From 70-18 sp041691815 (GTDB lineage Bacteria; Pseudomonadota; Alphaproteobacteria; Acetobacterales; Acetobacteraceae), in the NCBI GenBank assembly GCA_041691815.1, contig JBEPTZ010000157.1, positions 1 to 9,026 on the forward strand: a DNA stretch of 9,026 nucleotides, written 5' to 3'. Below the pieces are notes generated by a model. It made no database searches. It was not told where the DNA came from and saw nothing but the letters and a program-made list of their open reading frames with translations. Numbering within the stretch: position 1 is the first letter of the stretch; each line of letters starts with the position of its first letter. Position numbers and translations under genes: made by a program. Of this stretch, positions 1-6,536 are shown one piece after another.

Positions 1-936
1 ATCGTGGCCGGCGGCGGCGACAACAAGGTGATCATCTCCCCCGGCGATACCGGCGGGTGGTCGATCAACACCGGCGGCGGCGACGACCAGATCCTGGCGC
101 TCGGCAGCGGCGATGACCGCATCAACGCCGGCGCCGGCCGCAACGCCATCCTGCTCGGCGGCGGCAATGACACCGTGGTCTCCGGCGGCAACGACACCAT
201 CGGCCTGGGCAGCGGCGATGCCACCATCGTGGCGGGTGCCGGCGCCACCGACCTGGTGCAGGGCGGCAGCGGCCACCTGCTGTTCGTCGGCGGCAGCGGT
301 GGCGCCACGGTGCTGGGCGGCAGCGGCAGCAGCACGCTGTATGGCGGCAGCGGCACCAGCGTGCTGCATGGCGGCAGCGGCGGCAACAACCTGATCATCG
401 CCGGCACCGGCCACGCCACGCTGTTCGGCGGCGGCAATGGCGACCAACTCTATGCCGCCGGCAACGCCGGCCAGAAGCTGGTCGCCGGCGCCGGCGCGGA
501 GACGCTGTTCGGCGTGCTCAGCGGCGGGCACGACACCTTGCAGGGCGGCAGCGGCCATAGCGTGCTGATCGGCGGCCTGGGCGACGACACCTTCATCGCC
601 GGCAGCGGCCACGCCACCATGCAATCGGCCAATGCCGGCGACAGCTTCCAGTTCATCAAGGGCCAGGCCGGCGGCGTCGACCTGATCAACGGCTTCGACG
701 GCAGCGACCGGATCAACCTGCTCGGCTACGGCCCGCACGCCATCCAGGATGCGCTGGCCAGCCAGACCCATGCCGGCGGCAACACCAGCATCACCCTGTC
801 GGACAACACCACGATCACCTTCGCCGGCATCGGCAGCCTCTCGGCCGACAGCTTCACCAGCAGCGGCGGTGGCGGCGGCCACGGCGGCGGCCATCATCAC
901 GGTCATTTCGGCCACGGCTTCTTCGGCCATCACTGA
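1..936 (+). CDS. Glycine-rich RTX-like repeat protein, 3' part
   Basis: The reading frame is open from the first base to a TGA at 934-936, so the gene almost certainly begins upstream. About 311 residues are visible. Most of them are glycine-rich repeats of the GGSGxxxLx or GAGxxxLx type, resembling haemolysin-type (RTX) beta-roll repeats. Classical units (GGxGxDxLx) occur near the N-terminal side (GGGDD, GSGDD, GGGND) and once later (GGLGDDTF). In many central units the aspartate is replaced by Ser, Thr, His or Ala, which should weaken calcium binding. The segment at about residues 216-245 (FQFIKG, then LINGFDGSDRINLLGYG) resembles the C-terminal region of serralysin-like and other type I secreted proteins. 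The last 23 residues (865-933) are Gly and His plus a few Phe, with eight histidines. From family knowledge it is probably exported by an ABC (type I) system and works at the cell surface or outside. No enzymatic domain is visible here, so its function is unknown. Confidence 0.8.
   Translation: MVAGGGDNKVIISPGDTGGWSINTGGGDDQILALGSGDDRINAGAGRNAILLGGGNDTVVSGGNDTIGLGSGDATIVAGAGATDLVQGGSGHLLFVGGSGGATVLGGSGSSTLYGGSGTSVLHGGSGGNNLIIAGTGHATLFGGGNGDQLYAAGNAGQKLVAGAGAETLFGVLSGGHDTLQGGSGHSVLIGGLGDDTFIAGSGHATMQSANAGDSFQFIKGQAGGVDLINGFDGSDRINLLGYGPHAIQDALASQTHAGGNTSITLSDNTTITFAGIGSLSADSFTSSGGGGGHGGGHHHGHFGHGFFGHH
262..396 (+). repeat. Five in-register 27-nt coding repeats
   Basis: The 11-base core GGCGGCAGCGG recurs at 262, 289, 316, 343 and 370, exactly 27 nt apart, encoding five nine-residue GGSG units. 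A further copy at 544 is out of this register. The nucleotide-level identity of the cores suggests recent tandem duplication, or constraint, within the RTX-like gene. It lies inside the coding sequence and is not a CRISPR. Confidence 0.85.
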
Positions 937-994
937 ACCGGCACCGCAAGCGCCGGATCGCAGCGGTTCAGCGCGGAGGCCCTGGCCTCCCCGC
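934..994. terminator. Possible bidirectional terminator between convergent genes
   Basis: The 64-bp gap between the convergent RTX-like gene and the lipoprotein gene holds two inverted repeats. TGAACCG (934-940, overlapping the stop codon) pairs with CGGTTCA (964-970). GGAGGC (975-980) pairs with GCCTCC (985-990) around a 4-nt loop. Neither is followed by a T-run on either strand, so intrinsic termination is uncertain. The position is what one would expect for a shared terminator. Confidence 0.25.
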
Positions 995-1000
995 TGGATT

Positions 1001-1543
1001 CTACCGCGGGCCGCGTCCCCGGTTCATCGCCAGTTCGTCGGGCGTCAATTGGAAGCTCACGAATATCTGGTAGGCCGAGGCCGGGTGCGCGGCATCGGCC
1101 GGGAAGCTCATCGCCACAGGGTCGCCAGTGACGGTGATCTGGTTGACGTTGGGCGGGAAGCTGGCCCGGATCACGTAGTCCTGCTTGTCGACAATGTGGC
1201 CGTCGCGCGCCACCGCCACGAAATACGCCACGTCCATGTCGCGCCCCTGCGCCGCCGGGCCGCGCGCCAGGCTCATCGTCACCCGCAGCGAGGCCGCCAC
1301 ATGCCCGCGCGAACCGGGCTCGCACTCCGCCGGAACCGCCACCAGCCTTCCGTCCAGCACCAGGTCGGTCACGTCATGGCCGCGCGGCGAGAATCGCGTC
1401 AGGTCGGCGCCGTCCTTCAGCAGCGCCAGCTTCGGGCAGACCGGCGCGAACTGCTCGGTCTTGCCGAAACTGCCGCAGCCGGACAGCGCCAGCGGCAGGC
1501 CGAGCAGAACCACGAGGGGCAGGATAGCAGGCAGCTTGGGCAT
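1001..1543 (-). CDS. Hypothetical lipoprotein, 180 aa
   Basis: The start is ATG at 1543. It begins an obvious lipoprotein signal (MPKLPAILPLVVLLGLPLAL, then SGC), and GGAG lies 7 nt upstream. The frame extends further upstream, but that extension is arginine-rich without a signal and would run into ispH. The lipobox LSGC places the lipidated cysteine at residue 23, so the mature protein is membrane-anchored. Two more cysteines (C36 in PVCPKL, C74 in AECEPG) could form a disulfide. The mature domain is short and rich in alternating hydrophobic strands (DVAYFVAVARDG, DYVIRASFP, AYQIFVSFQLTPDEL), suggesting a small beta-sandwich. I do not recognise a named family. It is transcribed divergently from ispH and convergently with the RTX-like gene. 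Confidence 0.8.
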   Translation of the reverse strand: MPKLPAILPLVVLLGLPLALSGCGSFGKTEQFAPVCPKLALLKDGADLTRFSPRGHDVTDLVLDGRLVAVPAECEPGSRGHVAASLRVTMSLARGPAAQGRDMDVAYFVAVARDGHIVDKQDYVIRASFPPNVNQITVTGDPVAMSFPADAAHPASAYQIFVSFQLTPDELAMNRGRGPR

Positions 1544-1583
1544 CCGAAGACTCCGGCAAAAATGCGAATCGCGGCGCCGCGCA

Positions 1584-1612
1584 TTGTTCGCGCCGGCCCG
1601 CCGGGGCATACT
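1584..1612 (+). promoter_or_regulatory. Candidate sigma-70 promoter for ispH operon
   Basis: TTGTTC (1584-1589) and CATACT (1607-1612) are separated by exactly 17 bp in the 113-bp divergent region upstream of ispH. The -35 matches consensus at 3 of 6 positions and the -10 at 4 of 6. Transcription would begin near 1619, giving a leader of about 38 nt. A 12-bp perfect palindrome CGCGGCGCCGCG lies just upstream at 1570-1581. It could be a regulator site but may simply reflect the GC content. Confidence 0.4.
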
Positions 1613-1656
1613 GCGGCGCAGCAGCGCCCGCCACAACCGGTAAAGACCGCACCACG

Positions 1657-2640
1657 ATGCCCGATTCACCGATGCCCGACTCATCGATCCCGGCCACCCA
1701 GCAGGCCCGCCCGCCGCTGCAAGTCCTGCTCGCCGGGCCACGCGGCTTCTGCGCCGGGGTGGACCGCGCGATTCGCATCGTCGAGGAGGCGCTGCGCCGC
1801 CACGGCGCGCCGGTCTATGTCCGCCACGAGATCGTGCACAACCGCACCGTGGTCGAAGCGCTGGAACGCCAGGGCGCGGTGTTCGTCGAAGAGGTTGCCG
1901 AGGTGCCGGAAGGCGCGCCGGTGGTGTTCTCCGCCCACGGCGTGCCGAAATCCGTGCCCGCCGAAGCGGTCGCCCGTGGCATCTCCTGGCTCGACGCCAC
2001 CTGCCCGCTGGTCTCCAAGGTGCATCGCGAGGCCGAACGCCATTCCGCCGCCGGCCGCCACATCCTGATGATTGGCCATACCGGCCACCCGGAGGTGATC
2101 GGCACCATGGGCCAGCTCACCCCCGGCGCCATGACCCTGGTGCAGACCGCCGAGGAAGCCCGCGTCGTCGCCCCCGATACCTCCAACGGCATTGCCTTCA
2201 TCACCCAGACCACCCTCTCGGTGGACGACACCGCCGAGGTGGTCGGCATCCTGCGCAGCCGTTTCGCCGATATCCGCGGCCCGAAATCCGAGGATATCTG
2301 CTACGCCACCACCAACCGCCAGGCCGCGGTGAAGGCGATCGCCGCCGAATCCGACCTGGTGATCGTGATCGGCAGCGCCAATTCGTCGAACTCCCAGCGT
2401 CTGCGCGAGGTCGCCGAGCGCGCCGGCACCCGCGCCGTGCTGCTGCCCGCCGCCGCGGCGCTGGACTGGGCCATGCTTGCAGGCGTCACCTCGCTCGGCA
2501 TCAGCGCCGGCGCCTCCGCCCCCGAATTGCTGGTCGACCAGCTGCTGGAACGCCTGCGCGAGCGCTACGCGCTGGAGGTCTCCGAGCGCCGGGTGGTCGA
2601 GGAAGACGTGGTGTTCAAGCTGCCCGCGCCGCTCGCGTAA
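1657..2640 (+). CDS. ispH: 4-hydroxy-3-methylbut-2-enyl diphosphate reductase (IspH/LytB)
   Basis: IspH is the last enzyme of the MEP isoprenoid pathway. It reductively dehydrates HMBPP to IPP and DMAPP using an iron-sulfur cluster in the cytoplasm. The 327-residue protein carries the three cluster cysteines: C32 (GPRGFCAGV), C116 (LDATCPLV) and C215 (DICYATTNRQ). It also has the substrate-binding residues expected of the family: H61 (EIVHN), H94 (SAHGV), H144 and E146 (HTGHPE), the Thr pair at 185-186, the S/N cluster at 240-245 (GSANSSNS) and the GISAGASAPE motif at 281-290. Their spacing follows E. coli IspH with an N-terminal extension of about 20 residues. The start at 1657 is chosen from the frame. 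An in-frame ATG at 1672 is equally possible, and no strong Shine-Dalgarno precedes either. It is the first gene of the ispH-thrB-rnhA operon. Confidence 0.97.
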   Translation: MPDSPMPDSSIPATQQARPPLQVLLAGPRGFCAGVDRAIRIVEEALRRHGAPVYVRHEIVHNRTVVEALERQGAVFVEEVAEVPEGAPVVFSAHGVPKSVPAEAVARGISWLDATCPLVSKVHREAERHSAAGRHILMIGHTGHPEVIGTMGQLTPGAMTLVQTAEEARVVAPDTSNGIAFITQTTLSVDDTAEVVGILRSRFADIRGPKSEDICYATTNRQAAVKAIAAESDLVIVIGSANSSNSQRLREVAERAGTRAVLLPAAAALDWAMLAGVTSLGISAGASAPELLVDQLLERLRERYALEVSERRVVEEDVVFKLPAPLA

Positions 2641-2642
2641 CC

Positions 2643-3611
2643 ATGGCGGTCTATACGGAAGTCACCGACGAGGCGCTGGCCGTCTTCCTGGAGGCGTACG
2701 ACATCGGCGCCATGGTCGCCTTCCGCGGCATCGCCGAGGGCGTCGAGAACAGCAATTTCTCGCTGCGCACCACCACCGGCGACTTCATCCTCACGCTCTA
2801 CGAAAAGCGGGTGATCCCCGAGGAACTGCCGTGGTTCCTCGGCCTGATGGAGCATCTGGCGGCGCACGGCCTCACCTGCCCGCAACCGGTGCGCGGCCGC
2901 GACGGCCAGGCGCTGCGCCATCTCGCCGGCCGCCACGCCGCCATCACCACCTTCCTGCCCGGCGTCTGGCCGCGCCGCGTCCGCCCCGAGCATTGCGCGC
3001 CGCTGGGCGCCGCCCTGGCGCAACTACACCTGGCCGGCGCCGGCTACGCCCCCACCCGCAGCAACGCGCTGGGGCCGCATGGCTGGCCGCCGCTGCTGAC
3101 CCGCGCGCTGGCCAACCCGGATGCGGTGGAGGCGCTGCAACCCGGCCTCGCCGCCGAGCTGCAGCAGGCGCAGAGCGCCATCCTGGCCAACTGGCCCACT
3201 GCCCTGCCGATCGGCCATATCCACGCCGACCTGTTCCCCGACAACGTGTTCTTCCTCGATGGCCGCCTGTCCGGGTTGATCGATTTCTACTTCGCCGCCA
3301 CCGATTTCCTCGCCTACGACATCGCCATCTGCCTGAACGCCTGGTGTTTCGAGCCGGACCTCTCGTTCAACGTCACCAACGCCCGCCACCTGCTCGCCGC
3401 CTACACCGCCACCCGCCCGCTGTCGCCCGCCGAGCGCGCCGCGCTGCCGGTGCTGAGCCAGGGCGCCGCGCTGCGCTTTGCCCTCACCCGGCTGTTCGAC
3501 TGGATCAACACGCCGCCGGGCGCGCTGGTCACCCGCAAGGACCCGATGGAGTACATCCGCCGGCTGCGCTTCCACCTCACCGCCACCAGCGAGGCCAGTT
3601 ATGGACTCTGA
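2643..3611 (+). CDS. thrB: Homoserine kinase, ThrB type II (APH fold)
   Basis: This enzyme phosphorylates L-homoserine with ATP, the penultimate step of threonine synthesis, in the cytoplasm. The 322-residue protein belongs to the aminoglycoside-phosphotransferase/choline-kinase fold rather than the GHMP family used by E. coli ThrB. A nucleotide-binding lobe includes NSNFSLRTTTGDFILTLYEK, with K55 as the likely ATP lysine. The catalytic loop is GHIHADLFPDNVFF, with H194, D196 and N201. The metal-binding aspartate is D214 in GLIDFYFAATDFLAYDIAI. These are typical of the type II homoserine kinases of alphaproteobacteria. The ATG lies 2 nt after the ispH stop without a clear Shine-Dalgarno, which suggests translational coupling. 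The 3' end overlaps rnhA. Confidence 0.95.
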   Translation: MAVYTEVTDEALAVFLEAYDIGAMVAFRGIAEGVENSNFSLRTTTGDFILTLYEKRVIPEELPWFLGLMEHLAAHGLTCPQPVRGRDGQALRHLAGRHAAITTFLPGVWPRRVRPEHCAPLGAALAQLHLAGAGYAPTRSNALGPHGWPPLLTRALANPDAVEALQPGLAAELQQAQSAILANWPTALPIGHIHADLFPDNVFFLDGRLSGLIDFYFAATDFLAYDIAICLNAWCFEPDLSFNVTNARHLLAAYTATRPLSPAERAALPVLSQGAALRFALTRLFDWINTPPGALVTRKDPMEYIRRLRFHLTATSEASYGL

Positions 3612-4041
3612 GCCGCAACTGGTTGAAATCTGGACCGATGGCGGCTGCAAGCCGAACCCCGGCCCCGGCGGCTGGGCGGCGATCCTGCGCTACAAGGGCG
3701 CCGAGCGCGAACTCACCGGCACCGAGCCGGCCACCACCAACAACCGCATGGAACTCACCGCCGCCGCCACCGCGCTGGAAAGCCTCACCCGCCCCTGCCG
3801 CGTGGTGCTGCACACCGACAGCGAATACCTGCGCAACGGCATCACCCGCTGGCACACCGGCTGGGTGCGGAAAAACTGGCGCAACGCCGCCGGTGACCCG
3901 GTCGCCAACATGGACCTCTGGCGCCGCATCCTGGACGCCGCAAAACCGCACCAGATCGACTGGCGCTGGGTCCGCGGCCACGCCGGCGACGAAATGAACG
4001 AACGCGCCGACGTGCTGGCCACCAAAGCGCGCGGCGGCTGA
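3601..4041 (+). CDS. rnhA: Ribonuclease HI
   Basis: RNase HI cuts the RNA strand of RNA-DNA hybrids, removing R-loops and primers. The 146-residue protein has all catalytic residues of the family: D13 (TDGGCKPNPGPGG), E51 (NNRMELTA), D73 (HTDSEYL), H127 (VRGHAGDEMNE) and D137. Each is offset by exactly three from E. coli D10, E48, D70, H124 and D134. The basic handle segment (WHTGWVRKNWRN) is present. The start ATG at 3601 lies inside the last codons of thrB in another frame, giving an 11-nt overlap. GAGG sits a few bases upstream within thrB, so translation is probably coupled. It ends 7 nt before the stop codon of the convergent dehydratase gene. Confidence 0.97.
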   Translation: MDSEPQLVEIWTDGGCKPNPGPGGWAAILRYKGAERELTGTEPATTNNRMELTAAATALESLTRPCRVVLHTDSEYLRNGITRWHTGWVRKNWRNAAGDPVANMDLWRRILDAAKPHQIDWRWVRGHAGDEMNERADVLATKARGG

Positions 4042-4048
4042 AACCCGG

Positions 4049-5569
4049 CTACATCGTCGCCCCAAGCACCCACGGCGCGAACTCCGACGCCCCGAAGCCA
4101 TACGCCTCGCTCTTGGTCGGCGCCCCCGATGCGGTCCGCAGCATCAGCTCGAAAATCCGCTCGCCGCACTCCGCCACGCTCTCATCGCCGTCGGCGATAG
4201 TGCCGCAGTTGATGTCCATGTCTTCCTCCATGTGCTGATACATCCTGGAGTTGGTCGCCAGCTTGATCGACGGCGCCGGCTTGCAGCCGAACACGCTGCC
4301 GCGCCCGGTGGTGAAGCACACCAGATTGGCGCCGCCCGCCACCTGCCCGGTCGCCGCCACCGGGTCGTAGCCCGGCGTATCCATGAACACGAAACCCTTC
4401 TCGCGCACCTCCTCGGCATAGGCGACCACATCCACCAGATTGGTGCTGCCGGCCTTGGCCATCGCCCCCAGCGACTTCTCCAGGATGGTGGTAAGCCCGC
4501 CCGCCTTGTTGCCGGGGCTCGGGTTGGCGTTCATCTCCGCCCCCTCGCGGGCCGTGTATTCCTCCCACCAGCGCATCAGCCCGACCAGCTTCTCGCCGAC
4601 CTCCCGGCTCGCCGCCCGCCTGGTCAGCAGATGCTCGGCGCCATAGGTTTCAGGCGTTTCCGACAGAATCACCGTGCCGCCATGCCGCACCAGAATATCC
4701 GAGGCTGCCCCCAGCGCCGGATTGGCGGTAATGCCGGAATAGCCGTCCGAGCCGCCGCATTGCAGCGCCACCATCAGTTCGCTGGCCGAGAACGGCTCGC
4801 GCTTCACCTGGTTGGCCTCGGCCAGTGCCTCGCGCACGAAGGCGATGCCGGCCTCCACCGTCTTGCGGGTGCCGCCGAGGTCCTGGATGGTCATCGTCCG
4901 CAGCCGCCCGGCCAGCTTCTGCTCGTCCATCAGCCCGCCGATCTGGTTCACCTCGCAGCCCAGGCCAATCACCACCACGCTGGCGAAATTCACATGCCGG
5001 GCGAACCCCCCGAGCGTCCGTCGCAGCACCCGCAGCGGCTCCAGCTGGGTCATGCCGCAGCCGGTCTTGTGGGTCAGCGCCACCACCCCGTCGACATTGG
5101 GGAACTCGGCCATCGGGTCGTAGCCGGTCATCGGGTTCTTGGCGAACGCCGCCGCCACCAGGTCCGCCACATGCGCCGAGCAGTTCACGCTGGTCAGGAT
5201 GCCGACATAGTTGCGCGTCGCCACCCGCCCGTCCGACCGCCTGATCCCCTGGAAGGTGCGCTCATAGTCGAAATACTGCGTCGGCCGCGCATCCACCCCC
5301 CATGCATAGTCCCTGGAGAACTCGCCCATGCCGCAGTTCTGCACATGCACCTGCTGCCCCGGCGCGATCGGCGCGGTGGCAAAGCCGATGATCTGCCCGT
5401 AACGCCGCACCGCCTCGCCCACCGCAATCGGCCGCGTCGCCACCTTGTGCCCGGCCGGCACCCGGTCAGTCACCGTTACGTCGCCATCCACCACCGTGCC
5501 GGGCGGCAGGGTTGCCCGCGCGATCACCACGTTGTCGGACTCGTTCAGGCGGATAAATAGCGGCGGCAT
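4049..5569 (-). CDS. UxaA/GarD-family dehydratase (altronate or galactarate dehydratase-like)
   Basis: Family members remove water from sugar acids such as D-altronate (UxaA) or galactarate (GarD) to give 2-keto-3-deoxy acids, with a divalent metal such as iron. The 506-residue length is full size (E. coli UxaA and GarD are about 495 and 523). The N-terminal SAF domain spans about residues 8-78 (LPPGTVVDGDVTVTDRVPAG, HKVATRPI). The catalytic part has the family signatures VNCSAHVADLV (128-138), ALTHKTGCGM (164-173), LQCGGSDGYSGITANPALG (269-287), NPSPGNKAGGLT (349-360) and TGRGSVFGCKPAPSIKLATN (421-440). The start at 5569 is chosen because GGAG lies 7-8 nt upstream and the SAF domain begins there. 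A frame extension to 5620 runs into the repeat element. It is the last gene of the minus-strand sugar-acid operon. The substrate cannot be read from sequence. Confidence 0.88.
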   Translation of the reverse strand: MPPLFIRLNESDNVVIARATLPPGTVVDGDVTVTDRVPAGHKVATRPIAVGEAVRRYGQIIGFATAPIAPGQQVHVQNCGMGEFSRDYAWGVDARPTQYFDYERTFQGIRRSDGRVATRNYVGILTSVNCSAHVADLVAAAFAKNPMTGYDPMAEFPNVDGVVALTHKTGCGMTQLEPLRVLRRTLGGFARHVNFASVVVIGLGCEVNQIGGLMDEQKLAGRLRTMTIQDLGGTRKTVEAGIAFVREALAEANQVKREPFSASELMVALQCGGSDGYSGITANPALGAASDILVRHGGTVILSETPETYGAEHLLTRRAASREVGEKLVGLMRWWEEYTAREGAEMNANPSPGNKAGGLTTILEKSLGAMAKAGSTNLVDVVAYAEEVREKGFVFMDTPGYDPVAATGQVAGGANLVCFTTGRGSVFGCKPAPSIKLATNSRMYQHMEEDMDINCGTIADGDESVAECGERIFELMLRTASGAPTKSEAYGFGASEFAPWVLGATM

Positions 5570-5582
5570 GTCACTCTCCCAA

Positions 5583-5705
5583 GTAAGCCCAGGGGGCGTT
5601 GCCCCCTGGACCCCCACCAAGGGCCGAGCCCTTGGAACTCACGAAATAAGAGGAGGTCCAGGGGCTCGGCCCCTGGCAGGGTCTGGGGCAGCGCCCCAGC
5701 CTTAC
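5583..5705. repeat. Composite palindromic repeat with four hairpins
   Basis: A 123-bp element fills the gap between the aldolase and dehydratase genes. Hairpin 1 has CCAGGGGGC (5589-5597) and GCCCCCTGG (5601-5609). Hairpin 2 has CCAAGGGC (5617-5624) and GCCCTTGG (5628-5635). Hairpin 3 has CCAGGGGC (5658-5665) and GCCCCTGG (5669-5676). Hairpin 4 has CTGGGGC (5683-5689) and GCCCCAG (5693-5699). All stems are perfect with 3-nt loops. The left pair and the right pair are also imperfect inverted copies of each other, bounded by GTAAG (5583-5587) and CTTAC (5701-5705), around an A-rich centre near 5641-5653. The right end overlaps the aldolase stop codon (5702-5704). Similar GC-rich hairpin repeats are, to my recollection, dispersed in Acetobacteraceae genomes. 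It could act as a non-autonomous mobile repeat, an mRNA-stabilising element or an attenuator between the two genes. Confidence 0.9.
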
Positions 5706-6478
5706 GCCTTCCCCTTGGAATTCTTCCGCGTCTCGGCGATCGCGTTCTTGGCAAACGTCGCCATCATCCCGCTATCGTTCATCAGCGTGGTCAGCCGGAA
5801 GCCCATCGAGATGCAGTTGGCCGCATCCTTGGCGCCGGCGGTGTGGATGCCCGGGAAAATGCCACGCTTGTCGCATTCCTTGATGATCTTGTCGTAGATC
5901 TTCAGGATTTCCGGCTCCGAGCGATCCAGCTTCGGTGGCAGCCCGTAGGAAAACCCGAGATCGGACGGCCCGACATAAATCCCCGCCACCCCCGGCACAT
6001 CCAGGATCGCCTCCAGGTTCTTGATCGCGGTCTTGGTCTCGATCATCGGGATGCACAGGATTTCGGCGTTGGCGGTGGTCTGGTAACTGGACGCCTCGCC
6101 ATACATCGCCGCCCGGATCGGCCCGTTGCTGCGGCTGCCCATCGGCGGATACTTGCAGTAGCTGACGAACGCCTCGGCCTCTTTCCTGGTGTTGATCATC
6201 GGGCAGATCACCCCCATCGCCCCGCCATCCAGCGCCTTGCCGATGATCCCCGGCTCGTTCCACGGCACCCGCACCATCGGCGTCACCGGGTGCGCCTGCA
6301 TCGCCTGGAAACACTGCACCATCGACTGGTAGTCCTGCACCCCGTGCTGCATATCGACGGTCACGCTGTCGAAGCCGCACTGCGCCATCACCTCGGCCGA
6401 GAAGCCGGACGGGATCGCCAGCCAGCCGTTGACCACGGCCTTCCCCGACGCCCAGATTTTCGCCACCTTGGTTGCCAT
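5702..6478 (-). CDS. HpcH/HpaI-family class II aldolase
   Basis: The family cleaves 2-keto-3-deoxy or 4-hydroxy-2-oxo acids to pyruvate plus an aldehyde using a divalent metal. Known members are HpaI, GarL (5-keto-4-deoxyglucarate aldolase) and RhmA (2-keto-3-deoxyrhamnonate aldolase). The 258-residue protein has the usual length and the active-site residues H45 (VDMQHGVQDY), R70 (MVRVPWNEPG), metal ligands E147 (IPMIETKTA) and D173 (VGPSDLGFSYG), and the PPMGSRSNGP loop at 111-120. The ATG at 6478 is preceded by GGGGGA at 6-nt spacing. It is second in the minus-strand operon, with its own promoter candidate just upstream. Next to a UxaA/GarD-type dehydratase it probably splits the dehydration product. 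The exact substrate is inferred only. The C-terminus is lysine-rich (TRKNSKGKA) and its stop codon lies inside the hairpin repeat. Confidence 0.9.
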   Translation of the reverse strand: MATKVAKIWASGKAVVNGWLAIPSGFSAEVMAQCGFDSVTVDMQHGVQDYQSMVQCFQAMQAHPVTPMVRVPWNEPGIIGKALDGGAMGVICPMINTRKEAEAFVSYCKYPPMGSRSNGPIRAAMYGEASSYQTTANAEILCIPMIETKTAIKNLEAILDVPGVAGIYVGPSDLGFSYGLPPKLDRSEPEILKIYDKIIKECDKRGIFPGIHTAGAKDAANCISMGFRLTTLMNDSGMMATFAKNAIAETRKNSKGKA

Positions 6479-6507
6479 CGATATTCCCCCATTAAACCGT
6501 AACAGGA

Positions 6508-6536
6508 ACGCTAGGCGCGCCCCGCCAGACGGTCAA
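6508..6536 (-). promoter_or_regulatory. Candidate promoter for aldolase and dehydratase genes
   Basis: On the minus strand TTGACC (6536-6531) directly follows the stop codon of the DapA-like gene. TAGCGT (6513-6508) follows after 17 bp. The -35 matches 5 of 6 consensus positions and the -10 matches 3 of 6. Transcription would begin near 6501, leaving a leader of about 22 nt that contains the strong GGGGGA Shine-Dalgarno. The same arrangement (TTGACCG, 17-bp spacer, TA[A/G]CG) precedes the DapA-like gene, which raises confidence in both. Confidence 0.45.

Noticed and set aside
262..396. Regularly spaced repeats resembling a CRISPR array
   Set aside because: The period is 27 nt including the 'spacer', units stay in frame and encode GGSG repeats, and there is no unique-spacer pattern.
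1544..1741. N-terminal extension of the 1001-1543 lipoprotein
   Set aside because: It would put 66 Arg-rich residues before a clear signal peptide and overlap ispH. The ATG at 1543 has its own Shine-Dalgarno.
749..2068. Long plus-strand open frame of 439 codons
   Set aside because: It overlaps the RTX-like gene, the lipoprotein and ispH in the wrong frames. Its translation is Arg/Pro/Ala-rich low complexity, typical of a shadow frame in GC-rich DNA.
2477..3997. Plus-strand open frame of 506 codons across ispH, thrB and rnhA
   Set aside because: It is out of frame with three well-supported genes, and the product is Arg/Pro/Ala low complexity.
4232..5560. Plus-strand open frame of 442 codons opposite the dehydratase
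   Set aside because: The translation is His/Arg/Pro-rich with no domain, while the opposite strand encodes a complete family protein with all its motifs.
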